Positions 35,895 to 47,814 of a stretch of DNA of 64,000 nt are shown here, piece after piece. The translations under genes were made by a program, and so were the position numbers. The notes below the pieces were generated by a model, which saw only the letters and a program-made list of their open reading frames with translations, did not search any database and was not told the origin of the DNA. Position 1 is the stretch's first letter; each line of letters starts with the position of its first letter. The stretch covers positions 41,832,645-41,896,644 of the forward strand of contig NC_057763.1 of the NCBI RefSeq assembly GCF_010389155.1. The letters run 5' to 3'. This stretch comes from Erigeron canadensis (Eukaryota; Streptophyta; Magnoliopsida; Asterales; Asteraceae).

Positions 35895-37376
35895 GTGTGT
35901 CATCGTCAAAGAATTGGATACCTTGTTGCCTTGAAAGACGAGGAGCAGATAGTTGGCAACAGTTCTAAGAATTGGATGAGGGGGTTGTATGTATATTCAT
36001 ATTTTGATCTGTTTCTACTCATTTGTATTTGTATGCGTATATATGTGTGTTTTTATGTATATGCGTTTCTTTATGTTTATGGCAGTCTCTACTTTCTACA
36101 CTTTCTTTACCGAATAGTTGAAGCAAGAAAAAAGCCAATTAGACTCGAGTATTCAATTGTAAAAATTGCTGACGACTTTGTCGTTTACGTCTTTAATGAG
36201 TCGTATAAAACGGTATGAGTTTCATTTCACTTGTTTTCGAGATTTTAGATTAGGAAATTTTATCACTGATTAATCATCTGTCATCGTATATAAACAGATT
36301 TTTTTGTTGTTGTTATAGCTTGCCAAGGAGCAACATGTTATCCTTTAGGAGTATGAAATTATGGAGTTCAAATATATAAAAGTAACCGGGAGGTATTACT
36401 TCTATATCATCATAGAAGCCATTGGGCAAGGCAATTTTGACGTCTATGAAGCCATAGTTGAGTTTGAGAGTGATGATGGTAGGATAACATTGCTCGTGTT
36501 TTTAGGTACCGGCACACACCCGTTGGTATGTGATTATTTGGAAAATCTTATAAGAAGGCATGAGTGTACTCTCTTTTGTAGTACTGTTTTCTAGAATGTC
36601 ATTTTGGGACTATATGCAAGGTACCCCTTAAAGTCTTGTCGTTACAGCACCCTCCCATATAGTTTTTCTAATTTTCTATTTATCATTTTTTTCATCTCGG
36701 ATCTACAGGTAAGAAGAAAGGCATGAAAACAGCTTAGTTGATTTGCCTGAAAAAGTACAACGAAAATGCTGTAAAAGGTTAGTACATACACGTTTCACTC
36801 TTAAGGAAAAGTTTGAGTATTTATAACCTTTTAATTGGTATGAAGACCTCATTTAGAAGTTATGCTATATGTTTTTATTGGTTTATCTTCTTAGCAAGAA
36901 CTACACGATCTTGTTTACTCAAGAGAGCTTCACAAAGTGCTACCTCGGGGCATACTGTCACTCTTTCCACCAACTTGCAGTCGAACTAATCGAGGTTAAA
37001 TAAAGCTTACTTTGCATCGGATTTATGGTCTTGTTTTATATATGCATACCGAATGGGCTGATTTTGGTCACTCTTCATCTGAATTATTGGTTGGACAGGG
37101 TAGTGCTAACCAAAAATGTAGCTTTTTAAAATAGGTTTTTGCAATCACCCTTGCGTTATTTATTTTCCTATAAATTGAACAAAGTAAACACAACCCGACT
37201 TTAAAACTTTATTATTACATGTCTCAACCTGCCCATTCTCTTTATTGATACTGTATGCTCCGAATAACCTGTAGATGGCTGGACTAATCCAGGCAAATAT
37301 ACCGAGATGGTGTGTAGGACGAAGGGAAGATGGCACTACCTGTGGTTACGACTACTATAACCCATTGGTGGGAGGT
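35895..37376 (+). pseudogene. Cystatin-like family, copy D (right palindrome arm)
   Basis: Mirror of copy C with the same TAG/acceptor change and frame losses plus private damage: the first acceptor AG is lost (ttcggtg instead of ttcagcg), one G is missing in the DEEQDSW codons so the frame breaks, and the 69-nt exon has a new TAG (36,735-36,737) where copy C has GAG. The 36,361-36,594 frame still encodes the sheet text RYYFYIIIEAIGQGNFDVYE. More decayed than C, so a dead copy. Confidence 0.78.
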
Positions 37377-37962
37377 AAGTCGTTTACGATGGTAAATACT
37401 AAATACATACGAAAGTATTGAAGTGAGATTTTACATGAATTCTGATGTAGTTTATATTTTTGCCTCCCAGGCTTTGTGGTGTGAGCAGACAAGAACTCAT
37501 GAATCTGGTAGTTGTGGGATAGAACCAGAGGTAGATTTTTAGTGATATTGGATGGCCCTAGTAGTTCTAAAAAATGTCAACCTTCTTGAATTTAAGCATA
37601 ATTATTATACCTAATTAAGCGCCGTGTAATTTTATACTTAAACATGGGTCATATATGCAAACGTAGTTACAATTTGGTTGCCCGTTAGATTTAAAACTGT
37701 CAATGTATATCTATCTTTGCCTAGTTTTGGAACCTGTTAGACCTACAAAAAGCCTATGAGAAGATGTGGTGTACTCATGTTAATTATGGTTAACTGATGT
37801 TAATTTGACCAATAACTTATGGTTTACAGTTAAATCATATATATGTTCTAGTAGTATATTTTGTGACATCTCCATTGTACTTCAAGATATGATTAAAGGT
37901 TTGTATATATGAAAAAAATCAACATTTTAGATTTTGAGTCGGAAGTATACAACATTTATTCA

Positions 37963-38130
37963 TTTTGGCGTTCACGAAGCCAAAGTTGAGTTTGAGAGTG
38001 ATGATGGTGGGATGACATTGCTCATGGTTTTAGGTACCGGCCGCACACACGTTAGTATGTGAATATTTGGAGAATCTTATAAGAACGCATATGTGTACTC
38101 TCTTTTGTAGTACTACTAAGATGTAGGGTG
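37963..38130 (+). pseudogene. Cystatin-like sheet-exon fragment (copy E)
   Basis: Starting exactly where the right palindrome arm ends, this stretch repeats the second half of the sheet exon (EAKVEFESDDGGMTLLMVLG) and its donor region up to ctctcttttgtagtact. It lies in direct orientation 1.5 kb downstream of the same exon in copy D. Only about 165 bp is present. Confidence 0.75.
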
Positions 38131-38394
38131 TTGCCATAAGTTTGTGTTTATATACCCATGAGCACTAGCGGATGCAATACATTGCATGTTAGGGTGGGGA
38201 GGTAGACGTAGACCCCAGTCGTCTAAGCTAGCCCATCAATAGATATTTTGGTACATTATACATTTTGACTTCAACCAACAAAATTAAAGACCCCAACCCA
38301 TTATTAATTATGTAGAAGTCATGTAACAATATTGTCATTGAAACGTTATTGTTATTACTTTAATCATCATTTGTTGTTATTACTATTATTTTAG
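38131..38394. other. Intergenic, no gene seen
   Basis: AT-rich sequence between copy E and the following MITE. Confidence 0.4.
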
Positions 38395-38575
38395 GAAAAT
38401 GATTAATCCTCTTAACTAAATAGCCTCAAAATCTTCCTAACAATGAGATAATGATATGTATAAAATTAGGGGGCAAAATTATAAAAGAGAATTAGTAGAT
38501 AACACATGTCACCTTTTTATACTTTAAGAAGGATTTTTAAACTATTATTTAAGAGGATTTATTAGTTTCCTTGTC
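38395..38575. mobile_element. MITE, family M1 copy 2
   Basis: Inverted ends: ggaaaatgattaatcctctt at the left and aagaggatttattagtttcc at the right. The interior words 'gagataatgatatgt' and 'acacatgtcacctttttat' match copies at 25.4-25.9 kb and 42.1 kb. Confidence 0.65.
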
Positions 38576-38707
38576 AAAAACTAAGTTTTATATTAATAGA
38601 TAGCCATTTAAATTTTACAAATCTACTCAAAATTAACCATTTAAGTTGGAGACAATTTTGGCAAGATATAATCTATATATATATATATATGTATGTAATG
38701 AAAAAGT

Positions 38708-38880
38708 GAATATAAGGTTGTCCGGCACCTAGGTTTAGGTGTGGAACCTCTCACATACAAATTTTTTAATATTTTTTTATTAATGATGAAATGTTTGGGC
38801 CCCATGATTTTTATGGATTAAAAAAATAATATATGTTCTACAATTAAGCTTAGGTACCTAACAGTCTTATATTCTTATAT
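38708..38880. mobile_element. MITE, family M2 copy 1
   Basis: Starts gaatataaggttgtccggca and ends with the complementary text (cttaggtacctaacagtctt, atattc). Same family as 43,849-44,028. The left inverted end carries the words taggtttaggtgtgg. Confidence 0.6.
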
Positions 38881-40734
38881 ATATATATATATATAAAAGG
38901 TATATTAGCAAAAAATATACTAGGATTTATAAAGTTATGAGAGAGAGTAGCGAAAGAAAATTTATCTTAGAAAACTTGATTATCTGAACAGCCATGGATT
39001 TGGTCGGAACAACACACATCTGATGGAAAGTAGTTGTCATCACCGTTATAGATATGAAAGTCCGGCCCTATCACCATCAGTCGATCTGAAGCATTATAAC
39101 AACACAGACGGCAATTTTTTTTAATGAGAATTTTGAAGTCTAATCAACTGGAAAAAGTGTGAAATGTGAACACCTTAATTAATTTGCTTGTTTGAATGAA
39201 GTATTACCTCATAATGATATGCTCGATCCCATATTGAATCTCCAGCGTGAAATGTTGTTTAATTCTGATGTTGGACGGATGGGAAATTTTTATCAATGTT
39301 GGAATAACCAAAGAGTGGAAATGAGTGGAGCACAATCTTTGATATCCAACACCCATTATTATTATTAATGATATTGCAGTGAGTAGGTTGAAGGATTTAC
39401 ATGTTAATTGTCTTTTGCAATACTATTTCTTATTCCAAAGGTCTTACTCGGTATGTTATAACCTTAACACCGGATTCTCGAATTTTTATTAAAAGAAAAA
39501 AAATAAAAAATAGGATAGGTGAAGAATGGATAGATAATTACATAAAAAATAAGTATTCTCGAGTTGAAAGAAAAGAAAAGAAAGTAGATAGTTAAATGTA
39601 TTCTTGAGTTAGAAGGAAAGAAAAAAAAAATGATAAAAAGATACAATTTTACATTTATAGCATTGTAGTAATTAAAACCTTTATATAAGTTTGAGGGGTA
39701 TAATAATAATTTCACCACTTTTCCTTCCAAACTTACCAAAAGTGGCAAGAAAGTTTTGGGATCAAAACATCCTATTTTTCCTTTCTTTCCCTTTCATTTC
39801 TTTTAAAATAAAAACTCAAATATACAAAAACTAAAAGTTTTTTAGCCTTTCTTTTCTTATCTTTTCAGAATAAAACTCAAGAATGCACTCTAAGAATATG
39901 AAATCCTTTACGAGGAGTGTATACTCATGTTCAAGTTTGAGGGTCAGAGTTTAACCTAATTAATCGTCTTGCATTCAATCGGATTAGTAGGAGGTTTTTC
40001 CCATAGGGTATTTGACATAGGCAATTTTTACTTCGAGATAGCTCTCTAGCGCGCTCCTGGTTAAAACAATATATGCTAGACCACCTGCTTTCGAATTGCG
40101 ACACGAACGAAATTTCAAACGAAATTCACTTTTTAAAAAAAAAAACTCACATGTTAATTTACTCAGGTTAATTTTGTAGGTGTCACACGACCTCACTCAA
40201 CGTATATGTACGCGTGAATATGCTCAAATAAAAATGAATAAAGATTTTGCTATAAAAAGTTTTTTATATACTGATGAAATTAGATTAAATACGTGCGTTG
40301 TTGTACGGTTGAATATGCAATTAATAAGTACATCTAACTTTAAAATTTTCAAACATTGTTAGATATAATTTATTCGAAATTTATTCTTTCCAAATGATTA
40401 AAGTTACACCATATTATTTGACATTTGTAATTATAAAATTAAATTTGGCATTACATTAATTATAAAATACCTTTTTAAAAATGTTGAACCCTTATAATGA
40501 AGAATTTTAATGAATTGGGACCTTAGATCAAATAGGTGACATGTCTTTAATTAATAATTAATACTAATACTTTTAGTAATAATTTATTTATTAATGAAAA
40601 TAATGATTATAAAGCAGATTTTGGAGACAGCGACTCATTCAATCCAATTTCCCTTCATACTTTTTCAATTTCTTCATTCATCCATTATTCTTTGAATTTA
40701 TATTACAAAAAATAAATTTATTCATCTATCTTTA
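38881..40734. other. AT-rich intergenic DNA, no gene seen
   Basis: Includes (AT)n at 38,878-38,896 and A-rich purine tracts at 39,485-39,640 that create overlapping ORFs on both strands (39,401-39,748). These have low-complexity Lys/Ser/Phe translations and are not genes. Confidence 0.45.
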
Positions 40735-40994
40735 TCTCTATATTAAATAAAACAAGATTGTTATGACATAAGCATTTTTAAAAAATATTTATTTGTCGTC
40801 ACTATATTTTTTCTTAAAGATTTGTTCTTTTTTTTTAAAAACTTATTTGTGATGTCATAAAACACTTTCCTTTTTAAATTTTATTTTATTCTTCTTGTTA
40901 TTATTATTTATAATCTTTTAAATTTTTATTATCTAAATAGATTTATCATAACAGACTTTTAAGTTGTCTACATATTATACGGGTTAATAAGCTA
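40735..40994 (+). mobile_element. Short non-autonomous Helitron, family H2
   Basis: Begins tctatattaaataaaacaag with ttgttatgacata soon after, and ends with the weak hairpin text ctacatattatacggg, ttaataag and CTAA. Matches the 11.33-11.94 kb element in both ends. 260 bp, non-coding. Confidence 0.6.
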
Positions 40995-41239
40995 AATATA
41001 TTTATTTGAAACATAAGGTATATTATTCAAAGGTTATGAGTAATATATTTATGTTTGTTGTTTCCGCATAATAAGTAAGTTTGATACAAAAAAACTTGAA
41101 GATAGTTATATGCATTTTGATTATTAAAGCCTAAAAAATGTACGTTTTCGTAAGTTATCACATAGGTATTTAGGAATAGGCCCGATTAATATTCTTGTAA
41201 TTTCAATGATGAACATATTAGTATGCCCGTGATGATGTC

Positions 41240-41831
41240 ATTTTATACTATAGAAGACTTCTTAATATATAATTTTGATTTTTTATTACATCGTCCAATA
41301 ATAACTAAAAGTAGGCAAAAAAAAAAAGAATAATAGAAATTTATTCTAAAATATTATGACTTTTAAATATTTTTATTAGATAATCATACAAAGTTTCTAT
41401 TGAGATAGGAAACATATATATAGATCGAAATTGATTATTATAATATCAACTTACTCAAAATATACAATATAATAATGTTCAACGTAATAAAAAGTTAAAC
41501 ACGTATTAAAGAAGACTTCTTAATATATAATCTTGTTTTTTTATGACATCACCCAATAATAATTAAAAGTAGGCAAAAAATAAATAATGAAAATTTATTC
41601 TAAGATATTATGACTTTAAAATATTTTTAATAGATAATAATGGAAAGTTGTTTCTATTGAGATGGGAAACAAATATATAGATCGAAATTGATTTTTATAA
41701 TATCAACTTACTCAAAATATACAATATAATAATGTTTATCGTAATAAAAAGTTAAACACGTTCATTGTGGTATATCATTATAAAATCAAAATCTATTCAT
41801 ATGTCCGCATAATATGCGGGTTGATTAGCTA
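41240..41831 (+). mobile_element. Helitron-ended element with an internal 256-bp tandem duplication
   Basis: The 3' end is a hairpin ccgcat-aat-atgcgg followed by gttgattag, CTAG and T. Inside, 41,253-41,505 and 41,509-41,765 are two diverged copies of one unit starting gaagacttcttaatatataa and ending aaaaagttaaacacg. The 5' end near actatagaag is not sharply defined. Confidence 0.6.
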
Positions 41832-41849
41832 GTATTTCTATATTAAGAT

Positions 41850-42085
41850 TATACCCCTTATTGAAAATAAGAGTTACGAAATGATCATTTTACCCTTAAG
41901 GAATTAATTTACATCATGGGTCCTTAATATTCTAAATATTTTCACCACCATCTTTACATTTACATCAACCTGCACTATTCGACATTGTCACAACCACCGA
42001 TAGTCGCCACCATGACCATTCGTCGCCGACACCACCAACCGCCATCACGGTCACCGCCACATTGCGCGGGTACCGTGCTATATAT
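41850..42085. repeat. Dispersed GC-headed repeat, copy 3 (reverse orientation)
   Basis: Reading the minus strand from 42,085 gives ggtacccgcgcaatgtggcg, ggtgaccgtgatggcggttg and then AT-rich text, matching the left edge of the window. It abuts the end of the Helitron-like element, so one may have inserted beside or inside the other. Confidence 0.5.
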
Positions 42086-42092
42086 GTAACAT

Positions 42093-42275
42093 GAGAAATA
42101 ATTAATCCTTCTAACTAAATAGTCTAAAAAATTTCCAAATCATGAGATGATGACATGTGGAAAAAAACAGGGGACAAGATTAACAAAGAAAACTAGTGGA
42201 TATCACATGTCAACTTCTTATAATTTTAGGAGAATTTTTAGGCTAATCTTTAGAAAAATTTATCATTTTCCATGT
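42093..42275. mobile_element. MITE, family M1 copy 3
   Basis: Inverted ends from atgagaaataattaatcctt to aaatttatcattttccat. The interior gagatgatgacatgtgg and cacatgtcaacttcttata match the other two M1 copies. Confidence 0.65.
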
Positions 42276-43477
42276 AACATATATATCATAAAAGCAAAAT
42301 TTATAAAATATTCTTTGAGAGATACAAAAGTAAAATCAGATTTACCGATTAGAGGCGCAACACATAAAACTGGAAATCAACATAATTTCCCGATTTCATG
42401 AATGCTTACAATCAGATTTTGGATGTGTTGTTATTCAAGTTTTTGATTTTTTTCTCTTTATAATAATTTTAAGTAAATTTTCATTTTTCTTTAGGGTTCT
42501 TTTTAGTTTTATATTTTGTATCTTTACCTCTATTAATATCAAAATCAAATAATGATGTCTTCTTTGAGTAAACATTGAGATATACCCGAGATATTCCCTT
42601 GTTACAAATTTTGAATGTTTTTCCCCTTTTTTCTTAATGTTTGACCAAGGATAGTTCATGTGGTTTGTATAAGACGTTCAATTCGGCATGAAAATGTTGA
42701 GGTAGAAGTATATTTATATAACCCTTTTTGTCTCTCTTTATTGTTATTAAGTTGTTAGCTTTCTTCTGTTCATTGTAATGATTTTGTCGTACAATTGTTT
42801 TCAATTATATTGTAGAGAAATTGTTACAAATCGTCCTTGTAGTATCTTCGATTCGCATTTTCATCCATACTTATTTTTTTTCATTAGATATCCCTGAGCT
42901 TTTCATTTTCATTGTAAATCGTCCTTGACCCTAACGGACGTCACTTTTGCTCCTTTAAACTTGTCACATGCAAATCACATGAGGGTAGAATCGTCTTTTT
43001 ACCAGCCATGGAGATTGTTGTGACAAATATTTTTTCTTTTTAAACAAATTTATATCTCTATGGTCTATATCTAAATAAATCCCAATATTTACCAATAATA
43101 CTTATACGATTGGCTTAAACTCATGACCATTCATTCATGAACCAAACATCATCATCATCCTCCTCCTTAATTCTAAAAGTGAAAAAACCCATGGCCATGG
43201 AGAAAGGATCCTATGATTTCATACAATTCATCACATCATTCATTTTTCACTAGCAAACAACCCCCATCTCCTTATAATAATAATAGTAACAAGTAGTAGT
43301 AAATATAGTTTAGGATACACTTGGCACCTCTAATCTCGTCTATTGGATGGACTTGAACATTAGTTTAATATATTTGTACAAAATTTGGAGATGATAAATA
43401 TGATAAAATCCTAAGTGTCAATACTTTAATATATGTTTAGTTTTGAAAAGAGCTTTAAAAAGCTCGGTTAACTATTA
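42276..43477. other. AT-rich intergenic DNA, no gene seen
   Basis: Short ORFs only (for example 42,435-42,659 minus). The text at 43,400-43,445 resembles that just before the H1 Helitron at 22,600-22,650, so flanks may be shared or another old repeat is present. Confidence 0.4.
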
Positions 43478-43826
43478 TGGCTATGTTTGACACAAGCTTT
43501 TTAAGAGCTTTTCATGAGCTTTAGATTTTCATTTTAAACTAAAGCTCTTAAAATATTAAAAGCTTTGTTTGGATATAACTAGCTTTAGCTTTTATTAATA
43601 AACAAAAGCTCCAACATGAAACGCTAGTTGAAGTAGTGTTTCAGGAGCTTTAGCTTTTCGATGAAATTTTTACTCTTTAAAAGTTACACAAATGTCTTTT
43701 AAAGCTGCAACTACAACTACCATACCAAACACTTTTAAAATATAAAGGTTAGCTTACAGTTCCAACTAAAATATACAGTTACAAGTTACAGTTACCATCT
43801 ATAGTTATTTTTGTCAAACATACCCT
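43478..43826. mobile_element. MITE with GGSTATGTTTGACA inverted ends
   Basis: Starts ggctatgtttgaca and ends tgtcaaacataccc, 12/14 matching inverted repeats, flanked by TAT on each side. This suggests PIF/Harbinger. The interior is rich in aagctttt/aaaagctt words. Confidence 0.6.
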
Positions 43827-43848
43827 ATATACATATATATATGAGGAT

Positions 43849-44028
43849 GAGAATATAAGGTTGTCGGGTATTTAAGCTTAGGTGTGGACCACTCACATAT
43901 TGTTTTTTTAATCCATAAAAATCATGGAGGCCCATACATTTATTCATTAAATAAGAAATACTAAAATATTAGTATGTAGGGGTTCCACACCTAAGCTTAG
44001 GTGTCGAAAAACCTTATATTCCCTTTTT
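43849..44028. mobile_element. MITE, family M2 copy 2
   Basis: A near-palindromic element: gaatataaggttgtcggg and aagcttaggtgtgg at the left answer ccacacctaagcttaggtgt and aaccttatattc at the right. Foldback structure with a short loop region; 180 bp. Confidence 0.7.
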
Positions 44029-44033
44029 CCATA

Positions 44034-44807
44034 TCTATATAATTATTAAAACAATAGTTAACCTAGCCTTTTAAAGGCCTCTTCAAATTTAAAGCTATTT
44101 TTAAAATTTGCCACATAGGTTTTTATCCTATGTGGCATCTCTATAATTTTTGACAATATTTATCTCTATTTTATATATGTCTTTTATAAAATTCAAAAGC
44201 AAAGAAAAAAAAATCATAAACTGTATAAACTTAAAATATACTTTTAAAACTGGAAAATATTTAGTTTTCAAAATAGTTATATTCAATCCTACGTATTATA
44301 AACTCTAACTATATCACATTTATCATTTGATATATTAATTTAGTTTTCTTTTTTATTATCTTTTTCTTGGTGATCATGTAAAAACAATTTTCTTTTTTAT
44401 TTAATATAAGGGTTTTTTTTTTTAATTTTTTTATAAACATGGAGGACTTTTCTCTTTAATTTTTATATATGTTCTTATTATTATGATTAAGGTTGAAGGA
44501 AATGTTCATTAACTTAGTTGGTAAAAACCTCCATAATGCCCAATGAACATTTTGAAAATATTCAAGTGTAAACATCAATTGTTTTCATATTTATCTTTAA
44601 TAACATTTTGATAGTGATATATTAAACCCATATTTAACATTGTTTTATTTATATTCACATGCTTATGAAATTAATAAGAACAATCACATTGAACTAATTA
44701 AACAAAATATTTGTTATTGTGTATGTCTACATCAAAACATTTAAATCAACACTAATTGAACAATAACTTATAATAATACGCGCATCGCGCGGGGTAAAAA
44801 TACCTAG
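44034..44807 (+). mobile_element. Non-autonomous Helitron, family H1 copy 2 (clean ends)
   Basis: Starts TC (tctatataattattaaaaca) preceded by A and ends CTAG followed by T, i.e. inserted between A and T as Helitrons do. The 3' hairpin cgcgc-atc-gcgcg is followed by ggggtaaaaatac before CTAG. 774 bp, near-identical to 22,695-23,440, non-coding. Confidence 0.8.
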
Positions 44808-46369
44808 TGTATATATATATATAGAATACTCGTATAATATACATACTAGATTATACTCCGTGTGAAACGCGAAAAAAACTTATGAAAAATTACATTTTAT
44901 TCCTATAAAAAGTTAACATAATGGTATAATAAATACTTAAAAGCTATTAAAATTTACAGAATAATAAATAAAATAAGAATAATGAAAATGAACCGTTTGA
45001 TTTTTTCATAAAACAACCATACTATAAATATAATTTAAAAGACTAAGGTTTGACATTGGTTTTCCATCCACTTGACAAGTGTTTTTTAGTTTTATGTAGT
45101 ATCACAAATGATTATATTTTTAAATATTACAATACACGTTTTTTTCCCCAGTGAATTAAAGCTAAAACGGTTGGTCCAATGCATGTAGGTAGTTAACTAC
45201 GTATAATATAAAAATTTATAAGGATTCAAGGTATCCACAAAATAATTAAATACACAAATAGTAGTGGTTTTGTAGAAGCTGATTTTATGTCTATGATCCA
45301 CAACCATGTAATCTCCTTCATTGAAGCTATAGCGAAGTTATTGATTTTCCTAACACCTCCTTCATTAAAGATGAGGTCGAATGGGACAATTTTTGGGTTG
45401 TACGTGTAACAAATGTGGTTCTTGACTTTTGGACTATGTGTATTTTTGACTAAGTATTAGTTAATCAATATATGTTCTAGTGCAATTTAAGGTTCAATTG
45501 AGTGCAATGTGTTCATATGGGCCAATTTATTGTTCAAGTTGAGAATTATGTGCTAGTCGAGATCATTAATAGGTGCTAATCGGTTTTTCACTTAGATGAC
45601 TTTCAAGCTAACTAGTAAAATGTAAATGGATCTTACCCATGGGTTGTGCCCAGCCCATGACCCACCCAAGTTAACCCAACCCTATCCCCTTTCCCCCGTC
45701 CATTTCTCCATCTTTTTCTCTTTCTTATTTACTTACATCTCAGTCTTAAAAAACTAACTTCATCAATGAGAAAGGTAGCAAAAGTTGAAGGAAAGTATAG
45801 TGAACATTTGTTTTTATACCAATTTGTGTTAGGTAGACAAACTAAACATTTACTTGGTATAATTTAACTATTCAACAAAACCAGTCAATTTAATCATGAA
45901 AACAATTTTCCTTCATCTCCGCCGTTCAACGGACAGGTTTTAAGCCCTCGTTTAGATAACAAATAACTTTATAAAACTTCTTTATTTAATGATACAAATA
46001 AATCTCTGTACTCAAATTTTTCCTTTTTTTTAAAGGTCCTTATATAATAATTTGAAAACCCAATTACATAAATTTACAAGTTTTGTTTAAAAAAAATAAG
46101 TTTACAAAAATTTATTCTGTAGAGATATAGACAAACGAATATTAATTAATATATACTATATATATATATATATTAAAAGCATTGGTGATATACCCAATAC
46201 ATATCGATAATATCATGATACACTTTCAGGTATTGTTTATTATTCTTTTGTGTGTGTTTGATTTCTTGCAAAGTTGCAGGGGAGAAAAAGAAGAAATATA
46301 AAAGAGAATAAAACTAAACTAAACAAGACAAAACAAAAACCCATCATCATCATCCGTTCAAATCCGTTG
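44808..46369. other. AT-rich intergenic DNA, no gene seen
   Basis: No recognisable gene. At 44,845-44,870 actccgtgtgaaacgcg recalls the CGCG-type repeat heads at 11,250 and 51,815. Confidence 0.4.
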
Positions 46370-46485
46370 CCAAGGATGTCCACGGATGGACATTCTCCAC
46401 GTCATCACTCACAATGACATCCATCCCACAAACATCCTTCATCTCAGTTTATCTCTTCTATAGATGTTCCCGTTGCGGATGGTCT
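46370..46485. mobile_element. PIF/Harbinger MITE fragment (family of 18,530)
   Basis: Contains ggatgtccacggatggacat, tgacatccatcccacaaaca and the right end gcggatggtc followed by TAA. The left half is missing or unrecognisable. Confidence 0.55.
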
Positions 46486-47300
46486 AATAAAAGTAAATAA
46501 TAAAAGATATGGAGCATGTGGGGTAAAGTGGAAATAATATGATCTCTTTGAGCGGAGGCCACAACAGTTAACGTTTGGAAGTTGTATGAAGACAATTTTA
46601 CACATATATTATACTATTATGATGATGTATATACTATACATACATATATCATACCTACCATCCTACATAAAGACAATTATGACGATGTATGCTTATTGCA
46701 TCAAATCGATGCAAGTCATTTTTACCTAATACTTGCAGTCATGGGATGTCATTTTTTATTATTTAAACATTCAAAGTTAATGAGTATACATTCATACAGG
46801 GCGGTTGATATTTTTTTTCTTTTATGGTCAACCCCGTATTACACCTGTATACTACAATACGGGTCAATCAAGTGTTTATGTCGAATTGAAGGGTGTCCCA
46901 ATAGACACGCCCATCTATAATCCCTTGTAAGTATCTCATCCCTTTTTTAAGATAAGAAAAAATTGTTAAAATTATAGGCTAATCATAAGATATAGTGACA
47001 GAGAAACATATTTATATAGCTTTGGCCACCACCAAATAGTCTAGTGACAAAAAAAAAATCCCCTAACATTCATGATATAGTATAGTTAATCAGTTTGATG
47101 ACACTATTTATTTCATTAGAAGAGAGTTTTATTTTAATTATATTAGTTATAAATTGATTTAAGTTATGAAGGACTCATATAATGAACGTGCTAATGCGGT
47201 GGGATAAATATTTTTATTAGTAGCATCTAATATGAAAACATATCTTAATTTGTTACAATAGTTTTTTAATTTCTAAATACTCGTAATATCTTTTGTGGAA
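46486..47300. other. Intergenic, no gene seen
   Basis: The 112-codon ORF at 46,582-46,920 (plus) has a Tyr/His/Ile-rich translation without any family motif and lies in AT-rich DNA; I do not regard it as a gene. Confidence 0.4.
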
Positions 47301-47555
47301 AGTTAATTGACGTGCTAATAAGTCAGTGGTTCGAACCCTAGCAGTGATATCCAAGCGGACAGTATGCTAGCGGTTGAAACCCAATGGCACCCCTGGAGAC
47401 CAACAATACGATAACACGGCCCGCGCGCCTCTGAAGAGGTAAATGCCCGAAACCATGGGGAATTGAGATTCGATTTCTGGTTTCCAAGCCAACATCCTCT
47501 CTTTCTGAACCCCCAAAGAGGGCCTCAGGTGGCCACTTTGATCATAAAAAAATTT
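47301..47555 (+). mobile_element. Probable SINE
   Basis: A tRNA-like B box (ggttcgaaccc at about 47,328) lies near the left end, the body is much more GC-rich than its surroundings, and the right end is an A run (atcataaaaaaa). The minus ORF 47,367-47,600 arises from this. The A box is not obvious, so the class is tentative. Confidence 0.45.
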
Positions 47556-47558
47556 ATA

Positions 47559-47814
47559 CTCCCCCCGTCCCATTAGAATCGTCATGTTTTGAATTTTCAA
47601 AGTCTAACATTTGTAACTTTTACTTAAATAGTTTTATTTGTGTTAGATAACATGTAATGAAAGTTATATAAATTGATTGTTCTTTAAACGTGTCTTTTAA
47701 TGGTATAGTTTTTATCAAGTTTTATATAACACAAAAAAAATATATTTAAGGTCAAAGTTTAAAAATAAAGACTTTGAATATTCAAAATAAGACATTTTTA
47801 ATGGGACGAAGGAG
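47559..47814. mobile_element. Stowaway (Tc1/mariner) MITE with TA target duplication
   Basis: Starts ctccccccgtcccattagaa and ends ttttaatgggacgaaggag, the textbook Stowaway ends (CTCCNTCCGTCCCA), flanked by TA at 47,557-47,558 and 47,815-47,816. 256 bp. Confidence 0.88.

Larger units (their letters stand above)
33413..37962. repeat. 4.5-kb palindrome: two about 2.25-kb arms around a 60-bp spacer
   Basis: The left arm (33,413-35,675) and right arm (35,736-37,962) are reverse complements over their full length with few differences and small indels; the spacer is 35,676-35,735. The inner boundary is gctttaagt / acttaaagc; the outer boundary is tgaataaatgttgtatactt against its complement at 37,943-37,962. 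Each arm holds a decayed cystatin-like copy running towards its outer end. The identical 77-codon ORFs at 34,815-35,048 (minus) and 36,361-36,594 (plus) differ at one residue, so the inversion is recent or kept alike by gene conversion. Confidence 0.92.

Noticed and set aside
39401..39748. Lys/Ser-rich and Phe-rich ORFs on opposite strands
   Set aside because: Both come from one purine-rich low-complexity tract.
46582..46920. 112-codon plus-strand ORF
   Set aside because: Biased Tyr/His/Ile translation with no motif; typical of open AT-rich DNA.
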